NCBI GenBank assembly: GCA_016717005.1
Contig: JADJUF010000020.1
Coordinates: 62,001 to 126,000, forward strand
DNA from: Myxococcales bacterium
GTDB taxonomy: Bacteria; Myxococcota_A; Polyangia; Haliangiales; Haliangiaceae
Reading direction: 5' to 3'
DNA length: 64,000 nucleotides
Positions 1-8,349 of this stretch are shown here, piece after piece. Below the pieces are notes generated by a model. It did no database searches. It was not told the origin of the DNA and was given only the letters and a program-made list of their open reading frames with translations. How positions within the stretch are numbered: the first letter of the stretch is position 1; every line of letters starts with the position of its first letter. The translations under genes and the position numbers were made by a program.

Positions 1-756
1 GCTGTAGAAGATGCCCGACACCCGGAACCGGCGGGTCTTGGGCGCCGCGGCCTTGGTCCGCCAGGTCTCGAAGTCGACGTTCGACAGCGGCACGACGATC
101 GTGACGTCGTCGCCGACGCCGATCCGGAGCTTCCGGGCCAGCTCCTTGCCGACGATGATGTTGGGCAGGACCGTGGCGCTCGACTTGACCTTGAGCGTCG
201 CCAGGTCGCCCGCGATCATGTGCTTCTCGAGGTCGAGCACCGAGGTGACCAGCTCGGGATCGACGCCCTTGACCGCGACGCCCGAGATCCGGCCGTGGCC
301 GGTGGTGGCGAGCAGCTCGAGGAAGTTGAACGGCTGCACCGCGACGACGTCGGGATCGATCGACTTCGCGATGTCCATGACGTCGCGGTACTCCGCGAAG
401 TCGGTGGAGCTCTTCATGATGATCACGTGGGCGTTGACGCCCAGGACCTTGTCGCGGAACTGATCCTGGAAGCCGGTGGTCACCGACAGCACGACGGTCA
501 ACGCCGCGACCCCGAGCACCACGCCCAGCACGGCGACCGCGCTCGACACCGACAGGAGCGACAGCAGCCCGAACACCGCGGCCGAGACCAGGCCGATCAG
601 CAGCAGCACGACGCCGATGGCGTGGCCGCTGCCCAGCGCCAGCACCAGGCCCAGCCCGAGCGCGGCCAGGAGCAGCGACAGCACGAGCCCGATGACCAGC
701 CCCGGCTCACGGTGGCCGGCGTACAGGTAGCGCCACCCGATCTGGAGCTCGTACAC
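1..756 (-). CDS. LolC/LolE-type lipoprotein-releasing ABC permease, N-terminal part (3' end outside window)
   Basis: The first 252 residues of an inner-membrane permease of the LolCE/FtsX-MacB group; complete members (about 400 residues) form the membrane half of an ABC machine that releases lipoproteins from the inner membrane. The frame starts at a GTG at 756. The family's first helix and turn are visible at about residues 70-96, ending VVLSVTTGFQDQ. A periplasmic MacB-core-like region with NAHVIIMKS and GVAVKGVDPEL follows. Two extra hydrophobic segments (about residues 20-41 and 47-65) precede the usual first helix, which is not typical of E. coli LolC. The start lies 12 bp after the preceding gene of the same operon. 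The C-terminal helices and any ATPase partner lie outside the window. Confidence 0.8.
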   Translation of the reverse strand, partial: MYELQIGWRYLYAGHREPGLVIGLVLSLLLAALGLGLVLALGSGHAIGVVLLLIGLVSAAVFGLLSLLSVSSAVAVLGVVLGVAALTVVLSVTTGFQDQFRDKVLGVNAHVIIMKSSTDFAEYRDVMDIAKSIDPDVVAVQPFNFLELLATTGHGRISGVAVKGVDPELVTSVLDLEKHMIAGDLATLKVKSSATVLPNIIVGKELARKLRIGVGDDVTIVVPLSNVDFETWRTKAAAPKTRRFRVSGIFYS

Positions 757-768
757 GCGGGGAACCTA

Positions 769-1779
769 TCAGCTTCCGCCGCTGGCGCCAGGGTCGCGGT
801 CACGATCCCGGCGGCGCTCACGCACCTCCCAGACCGCGATGCCGCCGCCGATGAGCGCGATGCACACGAGCGCGACCACCGGGCCGTGGATGCGGTCGGC
901 GTCCTCGGGCGCGACCGTGCGCCCCAGCACGTCGTAGGCGCGGCCGATCGCCAGCGAGATCCGGCCCTGCACGGTCAGGCCGAAGCTGGCGCCGAAGCCG
1001 ATCATCAACACCCAGACGCCGAACCGCGAGATCGCCCCGATCGGCCCGCGGTGGGCGACCGAGAAGTAGAAGTAGACCAAGGACGACAAGAGCCCGGCCA
1101 GGAGCAGCAGGTTCGACACGATCCCGAACCCGTCGTGGTGCCCGGGCTCGACCGCGGCCTTGGCGTCGAGGCCGATCATCGAGCCGCGGGCCGCGGCCAG
1201 GTCGGCGCGCTCGAGCGGCGTCAGGCTCGGCCGGGTGGCGGCGTCGTCGAGGCTCGCGAACGGCCGCTGCGCGCGCTCGTCGAGGAGCTTCTTCGCCACC
1301 AGCGGCGAGCTGCCCGGCAGCGCGGTCAGGGCCTCGTCGTCGGCGGAGTTGAGATCGACCTTGGGCGCGTCGATCGAGCCCGCCGAGAACTTGATCTGCT
1401 CGGCCAGCTCGGACTGCGCGACCGCGTTGACCTGGAGGCCGGCGTAGAACGCGACGACGAACGCCAGCGGGTAGCGCCCCAGCCAGCCCCACCGGGGCGA
1501 CAGCACCTTGACGAACATCAACACCACCAGCACCAGCGCCAGCGCGCGCAGCACCCACCACACGCCATGGGCGCCGCCGCGGAACAGCGCGTCGACCACC
1601 TTGGGCTCGACGTTGTCGCCGTACTGCAGGACGATCAGGTACCCGACCGACACGCCGATGAAGAGGTGCTCGGCCAGCTTGTAGAACGGGTTGTCCTTGT
1701 ACAGGAACGACAGGCACGCGAACGTGATGAAGATCCCGATCCAGTAGCCGACGATGTCGACCAGCGGCAGCGCGGTCAT
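769..1779 (-). CDS. Membrane protein with a helix-hairpin-helix (ComEA-like) loop
   Basis: A 336-residue polytopic protein of unknown function. Hydrophobic segments lie at about residues 9-26, 36-52, 70-92 and 98-118, with three more in the C-terminal half. Between the two membrane blocks, residues about 140-195 carry a helix-hairpin-helix repeat of the ComEA/T2SK kind: VDLNSADDEALTALPG, then VAKKLLDERAQ and PFASLDDA. HhH segments usually bind DNA, but this type also occurs in secretion pseudopilins, so DNA binding is not shown. The ATG at 1779 overlaps the upstream stop as ATGA, so translation is probably coupled to the rest of the operon. No better family name is recognised. Confidence 0.72.
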   Translation of the reverse strand: MTALPLVDIVGYWIGIFITFACLSFLYKDNPFYKLAEHLFIGVSVGYLIVLQYGDNVEPKVVDALFRGGAHGVWWVLRALALVLVVLMFVKVLSPRWGWLGRYPLAFVVAFYAGLQVNAVAQSELAEQIKFSAGSIDAPKVDLNSADDEALTALPGSSPLVAKKLLDERAQRPFASLDDAATRPSLTPLERADLAAARGSMIGLDAKAAVEPGHHDGFGIVSNLLLLAGLLSSLVYFYFSVAHRGPIGAISRFGVWVLMIGFGASFGLTVQGRISLAIGRAYDVLGRTVAPEDADRIHGPVVALVCIALIGGGIAVWEVRERRRDRDRDPGASGGS

Positions 1780-2726
1780 CGGCGGCCTCCGCGGCGCCGG
1801 TGCCAGCGCCCGGCGAAGAACACGACGTTGCCGAACAGGATCGCGGCGATCACGACCAGGTTGGCGATGTTGAGCACGTCGGCGCCGGCGGTGCCGGCCC
1901 CGGGCTTGCCGACCAGGTTCTCGTACCCGGCCGAGCCGGCCATGCCGCCGACCAGGCCGATCAGCTGGCCGGTCTGGAAGTACGGCGCCAGGTCGGTGGT
2001 CGACACCGCGGTGCAGGCCGCGATCATCGGCAGCTTCTCGCGCGTGCCGACGAACTGCACGTACTCCTTGGCGCCGGGCGAACCGGCGCTCACCAGCACG
2101 ATCAGATCGAAGTCCTTGAGCTTGTTGAGCCCCTGCATCATCGGGATGCGATCGAGCGGCGTGCCGTCGTCGGCGTGGCCGTCGAACGCGTCGCGCAGGT
2201 CGGTGCCGAACTGCTGGATGATGGCGCCCCGGCCGTCGCGGAACCCCAGGTTCACGTAGTCGACGTTCTTCCGGTACGGGGCGTCGGGCGCCCCGGCGTA
2301 GCCGTCGGTGCCGGGCGGCGCGATCGCCGCGTCGACGGTCTCGCGCAGGTAGCGCTCGACCAGCGGCGGCGCCTGGTACCAGGTGGTCGCGAACACCAGG
2401 CGCGCGTGCTTGCGCTTGAGGTGCAGCGCCACCGCCCGGTAGAACGGCTCGATCTCGGGGGTCGAGGCCGGATCGAGATCGAGCGACACGAACACCCGGG
2501 CGCACCGCGGCGACCCCGGGCGCGGCTGGTCGGTCGCCGGATCCAGCTCGCAGGTCGGCAGCGCCTCGACCGCGTTGAACGCGGCCTTGGTCATCGGGTC
2601 CGGCTTGGCCGGCAGCCCCAGCGGGAAGAACAGCGGCACCACCACCGCGATCGCCATCACCAGGAAGATCCAGCGACGATCGAAGCGCTGCAGACGCTCG
2701 CTCCAGTGTTCGCGGGCGACGGCCAT
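1776..2726 (-). CDS. Uncharacterised membrane-anchored protein of the GlmL operon
   Basis: A 316-residue protein anchored at both ends. A hydrophobic helix at about residues 20-36 follows a basic N-terminus, and a second lies at about 285-303 before an Arg-rich tail. The 240-residue stretch between them is probably exported. It begins with a possible disulfide pair (PTCEL, RCARVFVSLDLDP) and reads as an alpha/beta fold (HARLVFATTWYQ, DFDLIVLVSAG). No catalytic motif is recognised. The start ATG shares one base with the stop of the upstream gene, and its own stop overlaps the next start, so it belongs to the coupled run. Its job is inferred only from company with the DUF6754-like protein. Confidence 0.7.
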   Translation of the reverse strand: MAVAREHWSERLQRFDRRWIFLVMAIAVVVPLFFPLGLPAKPDPMTKAAFNAVEALPTCELDPATDQPRPGSPRCARVFVSLDLDPASTPEIEPFYRAVALHLKRKHARLVFATTWYQAPPLVERYLRETVDAAIAPPGTDGYAGAPDAPYRKNVDYVNLGFRDGRGAIIQQFGTDLRDAFDGHADDGTPLDRIPMMQGLNKLKDFDLIVLVSAGSPGAKEYVQFVGTREKLPMIAACTAVSTTDLAPYFQTGQLIGLVGGMAGSAGYENLVGKPGAGTAGADVLNIANLVVIAAILFGNVVFFAGRWHRRRGGRR

Positions 2727-3637
2727 CAGTCGTTCCCCAGGTGCGAGCGCTCGAGACCGAGGATGACGCGCAGGCCGGTGGCGATCGCGCCGATCGCCGC
2801 CCCCATCATGATCGCGCGGCGGCCGCCGTTGGACGGCACGTCGAGCAGCCACTGCGCGAGGTCGGGGAACACGTCGGAGATCGCCCCGCCCAGCGGCGCC
2901 CGGCCCAGCATCATGAAGATCGCCGCGGCCAGCAGCAGCGCCGCCTCGGTGTTGCGGGCCCGGAACGCGCGGAACGCCGCGGACGCGACGAAGAACGCCA
3001 GGAGCGCAAACATGGTCGCGTTGGCCGGGCCGAAGACGTGATCGTAGATCCACACGAACACGCGCCCGTCGCGGCCCCACAGCATCGGCGGATCGCCGCC
3101 CACGCTGACGCTGTCACCGGCGGCGAGCGTGACCGTCGCCTCGAGCGCGCGGTACCCGGCGACCCGCCGGTACAGCTTGATCGCGACCTCGCCCGGCGGC
3201 ACCTCGATCGCCACCGGCCGCCCGGTGCCGGCGCCGATGGTGGCGCCGACCTGGTACATGGCGTCGGCCGGCACGGTGACCGTCACCGTCGCGGGCGCGG
3301 CCTCGTCGGCGCTGGGCGTGGTCGGCCCGCGCGCGATGGTCGGCGCCTTGGCGCTGGCGCCGAGCTTGTGCCACGGCAGGCCGACCAGCAGCATGACCGC
3401 GGCCGAGGCCAGGAGCACCACCTTGAACTGCCAGTCGGCCTCGCGCCGCCGGATCTTGGGCCAGGTGACCTGGATGATGTTGATGCCGCCGATGATGAAG
3501 GCGACCGCGGCGAGGATCGCCGCCCACGACCGGAACTCGCCCGACAGCGACCCGACCAGGTGGTGCGGGATGTAGAACTCGGCCAGGGCGTAGGCGCCGA
3601 ACAGCGTGCCCAGCACGATCGGCAGGGTCTTCTTCAC
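2726..3637 (-). CDS. Uncharacterised membrane protein with an exported beta-rich loop
   Basis: A 303-residue protein starting at a GTG that overlaps the upstream stop as GTGA. Three hydrophobic segments lie in the first 95 residues (for example PIVLGTLFGAYALAEFYI and AILAAVAFIIGGINII). A loop of about 110 residues follows with VTVTVPADAMYQVGATIG and IEVPPGEVAIKLYRR, a carbohydrate-binding or PEGA-like beta pattern. The C-terminus has further helices (FALLAFFVASAAF, ALLLAAAIFMMLG, AIMMGAAIGAIATGL). No enzyme motif is seen. Position and coupling suggest a subunit of the same membrane assembly as its neighbours. Confidence 0.68.
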   Translation of the reverse strand: MKKTLPIVLGTLFGAYALAEFYIPHHLVGSLSGEFRSWAAILAAVAFIIGGINIIQVTWPKIRRREADWQFKVVLLASAAVMLLVGLPWHKLGASAKAPTIARGPTTPSADEAAPATVTVTVPADAMYQVGATIGAGTGRPVAIEVPPGEVAIKLYRRVAGYRALEATVTLAAGDSVSVGGDPPMLWGRDGRVFVWIYDHVFGPANATMFALLAFFVASAAFRAFRARNTEAALLLAAAIFMMLGRAPLGGAISDVFPDLAQWLLDVPSNGGRRAIMMGAAIGAIATGLRVILGLERSHLGND

Positions 3638-5037
3638 GGGAACACCTTGGGCCCGAGGTCGAACACCCCGGCGGTCGCCAGGATGACCCCGACGACGATG
3701 AACAGCATCGCGAGCATCTTGAAGGCGTCGCCGGCCTTGAGGTTGGCCAGCAGCGTCGGCTCCTTGGTCAGGTAGGCCGAGGCCGCGTACAGCTCCTCGC
3801 CGATGAGCGTGTAGTCGCAGGCGGTGATGAAGAACGGCAGCTGGGTCAGCTCGGCGGTGCCGGCGATCTGGACCGCGCCGGTCAGGAACCCGGTCTCGGC
3901 CAGGAGCAACGACTCGCCGTAGAACGCGCCGAAGTAGATGTTCGTCGCCGGGCGATCGCGCAGGATGATGCCGCTGACGCCGGCGGCGAACGCGAACTGC
4001 TCGGCGGTGATGAACAGGCACCGCTCGGGCCGGTGGGCGTCGATGCGGCCGGCGTTGGCGTAGCCCTGGCGGACGACCTCCTCGGCGACGATCATCGTCA
4101 GCGGGTAGTAGTTGGCGACCGTGAGGTCGGTGTCGTACTCGGCGGTCTTCTCGGCGACATGGCCGAGGATGAGCAGCGACGCGATGGTCTGGATGTTCTG
4201 GATGTCCTCGAGGCCGGTCACGTACAGGACCGGCCGGCCCATCTCGGTCGAGCGGCCGATCGCGTCCTCGATGGCGTCGACGCCGGGCAGCCGACGGATG
4301 TACAGCTCCTTCTTGTCGCGCGCGGCCCGGACGTACCAGCCGATCAGCGCGGCGATCAGCAGGACGACCGCGAGGATGCCGGCGCGGCCGGTGTTGAACC
4401 ACGCGGCCTCGGGGTTGCGCGGCCCCAGCACCGCGGCCGGCGAGGTCGCGACGATGACCTTGCCGGGGCCGCGCCGGGCCTCGACCACGACGTACTCGTA
4501 GCTGCCGCCGGGCGCGACCTCGTCGGTGAAGTCGGTCTCCCCGCCCTCGAGCACGGTCGCGACGGTCCAGGGGCCGACCGCGTCGCCCAGCGCGAGCTTG
4601 CCGACCTCGGGCGGGTTGGGCCCGGCGAAGGCCTCGGCCCAGGTGCGGGGGCCAGCGTCGGCGGGCGCGAGGAGCTCCGGGTACGCCGCGGCCGCGCCGG
4701 GCGTGCCGTGGGGCCGCCGGAAGATCAGCGTCACCACGTCGTCGGCGACGTCGGCGGCGCGGGCGAACGTCACGACCAGGTGGCGCCCGTCGTCGTTCTT
4801 CGGCGCGCGCACCTCGAGCCCGAGCACGCCGGGCACCGGCGGCGCCGGCGCCGCCGCGGGCTCGCGGGGCGGGCGCGGGCCCGGCAGCGGCGCGATCGGC
4901 ACCGGCGCGGGATCGCGGCTGGGCCCGACGCCGGGCGGCAGCGGCGTCATCGGCTGCGCCGCGGCCGGCGCGGCCGGCGCGGCCAGCGCGGCCAGCGTCA
5001 CGAGCGCACAGGCGGCGAGCGTCCGCGCGCGGCTCAT
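3634..5037 (-). CDS. Secreted/membrane DUF6754-like protein
   Basis: A 467-residue protein with a cleavable-looking signal peptide (residues 1-27, ending APAAPAAAQP). A Pro-rich linker and a fibronectin/Ig-like segment (about 60-190) come next, then a transmembrane helix at about 214-232. The conserved domain at about 240-450 contains LYIRRLPGVDAIEDAIGRS, YVTGLEDIQNIQTIASLLI and YDTDLTVANYYPLTMIVAEE. A final helix (AMLFIVVGVILATAGVF) closes the protein. I recall this domain pattern as the uncharacterised DUF6754 family; a profile search would settle it. ATGA overlap with the gene before and GTGA overlap with the gene after indicate coupled translation. Confidence 0.72.
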   Translation of the reverse strand: MSRARTLAACALVTLAALAAPAAPAAAQPMTPLPPGVGPSRDPAPVPIAPLPGPRPPREPAAAPAPPVPGVLGLEVRAPKNDDGRHLVVTFARAADVADDVVTLIFRRPHGTPGAAAAYPELLAPADAGPRTWAEAFAGPNPPEVGKLALGDAVGPWTVATVLEGGETDFTDEVAPGGSYEYVVVEARRGPGKVIVATSPAAVLGPRNPEAAWFNTGRAGILAVVLLIAALIGWYVRAARDKKELYIRRLPGVDAIEDAIGRSTEMGRPVLYVTGLEDIQNIQTIASLLILGHVAEKTAEYDTDLTVANYYPLTMIVAEEVVRQGYANAGRIDAHRPERCLFITAEQFAFAAGVSGIILRDRPATNIYFGAFYGESLLLAETGFLTGAVQIAGTAELTQLPFFITACDYTLIGEELYAASAYLTKEPTLLANLKAGDAFKMLAMLFIVVGVILATAGVFDLGPKVFP

Positions 5038-6155
5038 CGCTCGATCACCTCGACGTTGGCGCGCGGGACCAGCGCGGTGGTGCCGTCGGCGAGCGCCACC
5101 TCGACCACGCGCACGCGGGTCTCCGACGGCAGCGTGTGCAGCGCGCTCGGCAGCGCCGAGATCGTCCCCAGCTTGCCGAAGTACGGCGCGCGGATGCAGC
5201 GCACCGGCGCGCCGACCGAGAGGCCGGCCGGCGGCGCCACCTCGTCGGTGGTCGCGGCGTCGTCGCCGAGCGGCACGACGACCTCGGGCCGGATGACGCC
5301 GGCGCGGATCTGGGTGGCGCCGCACACCGACGCGGTGCGGCCGTCGAAGCCGCGCAGGAGCGCGAACGTGGCCTTGGCCATCGCGATGTCGCCGAAGCCC
5401 TCGGTCACGACCAGCGTCGTCGCGAGGTGCTCGGTGCCGGTGACCGCGACGCCGACGTCGTAGCCGAGCAGCTCGCGCACGTCCTGGTAGGCGAAGCCAC
5501 CGCTGACGATCGCCGCGACGCCGAGGTCCATCGCCTTCCGCATCGCCGCGAGCGACACCCGGGCGCCGCCGATCACGATCTTGCCGGCGTGGGCGCTGGT
5601 CAGATCGTCGGCCTCGAGCGGCTGCTCGGGCGCGGTCGCGACCATCACCAGCGGCGCGTGGACCTCGCCGGCGAGGCCGAAGATGCCCTGCACCAGCGCC
5701 GCGACGGTCTCGACCACGACGCCCTCGCTGGCGACGACCTCGACGACCACGCCGTCGACGTAGGCCCGGACCTCGACCGGCACCGGCGGCTCGCGCAGCA
5801 CCGCCTGCCCGGTCACGGCCGACACCGACTCGAGCGTGCCGGTGATCGGCGACGGCACGGTCGTGCGGAACAGGCCGAAGAAGCTGCGCGTGGTCGCGAG
5901 CGGCGCGCCCTTGGTGACCGCGCCGCCCGGCCGCACCACCAGCTTGTCGTCGAGCTCGTCGGGCAGCGCGCCGAGGGCGGTCGCGAGGTTGACCAGGTGG
6001 ACCTTGCCGGGCAGCTCGGTGCGCGCGACCACGTCGGTCGAGCGCACCTGGTCACCGACCGCGCGCAGCACCGTCCCCGGCATCGGCAGCCGCCGCGTCT
6101 TGCGCACGGTCGTGCGGCGCGTGACGGTCAGGCCGGGGGTGTAGGCGTCGCCCAT
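5034..6155 (-). CDS. Barrel-sandwich/KOW-like protein next to GlmL
   Basis: A 373-residue soluble protein of unknown function. The N-terminal half reads as a lipoyl/RnfC-like barrel-sandwich (LPMPGTVLRAVGDQV, GGAVTKGAPLATT, SPITGTLESVSAVTGQAV) without the AMKM-type lysine that carries biotin or lipoate. The middle has IVIGGARVSLAAMRKAMDLG and VVTEGFGDIAMAKATFALL, an alpha/beta nucleotide-binding-like pattern. The end (FGKLGTISALP, TRVRVVEVALADGTTALVP) resembles a KOW-type barrel. Starts at ATG 6155 with a TATCCT hexamer 10 nt upstream, so the lower operon may also have an internal promoter. It overlaps the DUF6754-like gene by ATGA. Confidence 0.66.
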   Translation of the reverse strand: MGDAYTPGLTVTRRTTVRKTRRLPMPGTVLRAVGDQVRSTDVVARTELPGKVHLVNLATALGALPDELDDKLVVRPGGAVTKGAPLATTRSFFGLFRTTVPSPITGTLESVSAVTGQAVLREPPVPVEVRAYVDGVVVEVVASEGVVVETVAALVQGIFGLAGEVHAPLVMVATAPEQPLEADDLTSAHAGKIVIGGARVSLAAMRKAMDLGVAAIVSGGFAYQDVRELLGYDVGVAVTGTEHLATTLVVTEGFGDIAMAKATFALLRGFDGRTASVCGATQIRAGVIRPEVVVPLGDDAATTDEVAPPAGLSVGAPVRCIRAPYFGKLGTISALPSALHTLPSETRVRVVEVALADGTTALVPRANVEVIER

Positions 6156-6165
6156 GGATCGCGTG

Positions 6166-6171
6166 AGGATA
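6166..6171 (-). promoter_or_regulatory. Possible internal -10 (TATCCT) before the barrel-sandwich gene
   Basis: TATCCT on the minus strand, 10 nt before the ATG at 6155. It fits the TANNNT pattern seen before many genes in this window, although this spacing is slightly longer than most. No convincing -35 is seen. Confidence 0.3.
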
Positions 6172-6177
6172 CGTGAT

Positions 6178-6258
6178 TCAGTCGGGGTACAGCGCCAGGG
6201 CGCTCGACCAATCGGCGCTGGCGGCGACCCGCGCGGCGCGGTCGTCGGAGATCGTCAT
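6178..6258 (-). CDS. Possible 26-residue ORF coupled to glmL
   Basis: An ATG at 6258 overlaps the glmL stop as ATGA and opens a 26-codon frame (starts MTISDDRAARV, ends LALYPD) that stops at 6178. The ATGA coupling matches the other junctions in this operon. The peptide has no recognised family, and its coding status rests on the coupling alone. It may be a remnant of a longer gene. Confidence 0.3.
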   Translation of the reverse strand: MTISDDRAARVAASADWSSALALYPD

Positions 6259-8054
6259 CGGCCGGCGCCGCGCGCGTCGAACACCAGCCCGACGTGGCCG
6301 CCGCGCACCCGCCGCTCGACCTTGACGCCGGGACCGGCGCCGACGTCGACGCCGCGGGCCGGGGTCAGCGCCAGCTCGGCGTGCTGGCCGTCGGCGAGCG
6401 CCACCCGCGTGAGCGCGCCGGCGACCAGCTCCTCGTGCACGCGCGCCCCGTCGGGCATGCGCAGCTCGACCGTGACCAGCGGCCCCGCCTTGACGGTGCC
6501 GACCGGCGCGACGCAGGTGCCGAGCCGCACCAGGCAGTCCTTCTCGAACACCTCGGTCGCCGCCGCCGGGTGGATCGTCGAGAGCACGCCCAGGTGCGGC
6601 ATCATGAAGATCGAGTCGACCGCGATCTCGGTGACGCCCTCGACCTGGAACGCGTCGATCATCATCAGCATCGACTGGGCCCGGCGCGGCGCGTGGCTGA
6701 GCACGCCGCCCGAGCCGACCAGCAGATCGAGCCGCATCAGGTCGACCAGCGAGTCGCTGTGGTGCTGATCGAACGCGTCGGCGATCGACCGGGCCTGCTG
6801 AGCGCCGTGGAGCTTGACCGCGAACTGCTTGTGCTGGATGAACGACAGCCGCAGCGCCTCGCGCGCGATCGCCTGCTCGATCTTGAGCTCGTCGAGGGTC
6901 TCGGGGATCGTGGTCGGGCGGATCATCTTGCCGCCGATGCGATCGCGCAGCTCGGCCGGATCGAGGTCGAACGGGACCCAGCGCTGGATGCTGGCCAGGC
7001 CGGCCTCGGCCAGGACGTTGCTGACCGAGTACGACATGCCGAGGTTGGCCGAGACCGTGCGGTTGAACGTGCCGTCGAAGACGCTGAACACGTCGGTGGT
7101 GGCGCCGCCGATGTCGACGCCGACCACGTTGACGCGATCGCGGGCGGCCAGCGCGGCGATGATCAGCCCCATCGCGCCCGGGGTCGGCATGATCGGCGCG
7201 TCCGACCAGCTCATCAGCTTGGCGTAGCCCGGCGCCTGGGCCATGACGTGCTCCATGAACACGTCGTGGATCGCGTCGCGGGCCGGCGCGAGGTGCTCGG
7301 TCTCGAGCGTCGGCCGCAGGTTGTCGACGAACTGCAGCGCGACCTGGCCGCCGAGGATGCGCTCGACGTCGGCCCGGACCGCGATGTTGCCGGCGTAGAT
7401 CACCGGCAGGTCGAAGCTGGCGCCCAGGCGCGGCCGCGGCTGGGCCGCGCGCAAGAGCTCGGCGATCGCGACGACGTGCTTGCGGGTGCCGCCGTCGGTG
7501 CCGCCGGCCAGGAGGATCATGTCGGGCCGGAGCTGGCGGATGCGCTCGATCTTCTCGTGCGGCAGCCGGCGATCGTTGACGGCGATCGCGTCCATGACGA
7601 TCGCGCCGGCGCCGAGCGCGGCGCGGGTGGCGCTCTCGGCGGTCATGTTCTTGACCACGCCCGCGACCATCATCTGCAGGCCGCCGCCGGCCGACGAGGT
7701 CGAGATGTACAGGTCGGTGCCGACGCCGTCCTTTTCGGGGCGCAGGATCATCGGCCCGTCGGGGCCGTGGGGGTGGGCGGCGCTGCCGTCGCTCAGGAAC
7801 TGGCGCCCGCGCAGCTCCTGGATCTCGCGCACGGCGTTGACCACGCCCCGGGTCACGTCCTCGACCGGGGCCTCGACCGTGGTCGGGGCCTCGCCGCGGC
7901 AGGTCAGGCGGTACTCGCCGGCGGCGTTGCGCTCGATCAGGATCGCCTTGGTCGTGGTCGAGCCGCAGTCGGTGGCGATCACCGAGCGGATCGCGTCAGG
8001 ATCGATCGCGGGCGAGGCCGACGCGGGCGCGGACATCTCCGCCGGGTGTATCAC
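6255..8054 (-). CDS. glmL: GlmL/MutL-type ASKHA ATPase (methylaspartate mutase accessory protein family)
   Basis: A 599-residue member of the GlmL/MutL family, sugar-kinase/Hsp70-fold ATPases found beside B12-dependent mutases and thought to act as reactivating chaperones. The phosphate-1 motif DCGSTTTK is at about residues 29-36, the second ASKHA motif VVGVDIGGATTDVFS is near 308-322, and GAIVMDAIAVND and MILLAGGTDGG lie between. Length is about 130 residues above the common 460, with a C-terminal extension (VGTVKAGPLVTVELRMP onwards). The frame opens at GTG 8054; ATG 8036 is an alternative. No glutamate mutase, ornithine aminomutase or other mutase subunit is visible nearby, so the partner may be different. 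The family is clear, the role here is not. Confidence 0.88.
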   Translation of the reverse strand: MIHPAEMSAPASASPAIDPDAIRSVIATDCGSTTTKAILIERNAAGEYRLTCRGEAPTTVEAPVEDVTRGVVNAVREIQELRGRQFLSDGSAAHPHGPDGPMILRPEKDGVGTDLYISTSSAGGGLQMMVAGVVKNMTAESATRAALGAGAIVMDAIAVNDRRLPHEKIERIRQLRPDMILLAGGTDGGTRKHVVAIAELLRAAQPRPRLGASFDLPVIYAGNIAVRADVERILGGQVALQFVDNLRPTLETEHLAPARDAIHDVFMEHVMAQAPGYAKLMSWSDAPIMPTPGAMGLIIAALAARDRVNVVGVDIGGATTDVFSVFDGTFNRTVSANLGMSYSVSNVLAEAGLASIQRWVPFDLDPAELRDRIGGKMIRPTTIPETLDELKIEQAIAREALRLSFIQHKQFAVKLHGAQQARSIADAFDQHHSDSLVDLMRLDLLVGSGGVLSHAPRRAQSMLMMIDAFQVEGVTEIAVDSIFMMPHLGVLSTIHPAAATEVFEKDCLVRLGTCVAPVGTVKAGPLVTVELRMPDGARVHEELVAGALTRVALADGQHAELALTPARGVDVGAGPGVKVERRVRGGHVGLVFDARGAGR

Positions 8055-8064
8055 GGGCGGCCGC

Positions 8065-8349
8065 TCAGGCGCGGGCCTCGAGCCGGCGCAGCAGCAGCTC
8101 GATCGCGCCGCGGCGCTCGAGCACGCGCTGGACCTGATCCCAGCGCACCGGCGAGGTCCAGACCAGCGCCACCAGCGGCCGCAGGCCGATCATGAGCTGG
8201 CTGCCGAGGAACCCGAGCGGCGCCATCGACTCGAGCATGAAGATCGCGGCCGAGGTCAGCCGCCGCCGGGCGATCGCGTCGGCCAGCTCGTCGAGCATCG
8301 CGCGATCGTCGTCGGCCAGGCTGGCCTCGAGCGCGTCGAGATCAGTCAC
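8065..8349 (-). CDS. Small helical protein upstream of glmL
   Basis: A 94-residue predicted helical protein starting at GTG 8349, which overlaps the upstream gene by 8 bp and ends 10 bp before glmL. It begins acidic (DLDALEASLADDDRAMLDEL) and has a weakly amphipathic central stretch, AIFMLESMAPLGFLGSQLMI, that could lie on or in a membrane. It ends with a basic helix (QRVLERRGAIELLLRRLEAR). No family is recognised. Tight packing between two operon members supports that it is translated. Confidence 0.62.
   Translation of the reverse strand: MTDLDALEASLADDDRAMLDELADAIARRRLTSAAIFMLESMAPLGFLGSQLMIGLRPLVALVWTSPVRWDQVQRVLERRGAIELLLRRLEARA

Noticed and set aside
220..2259. A 679-codon plus-strand frame rich in His, Arg, Gln and Asp
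   Set aside because: It is antisense to three minus-strand membrane protein genes with clear helices; composition is that of a shadow frame.
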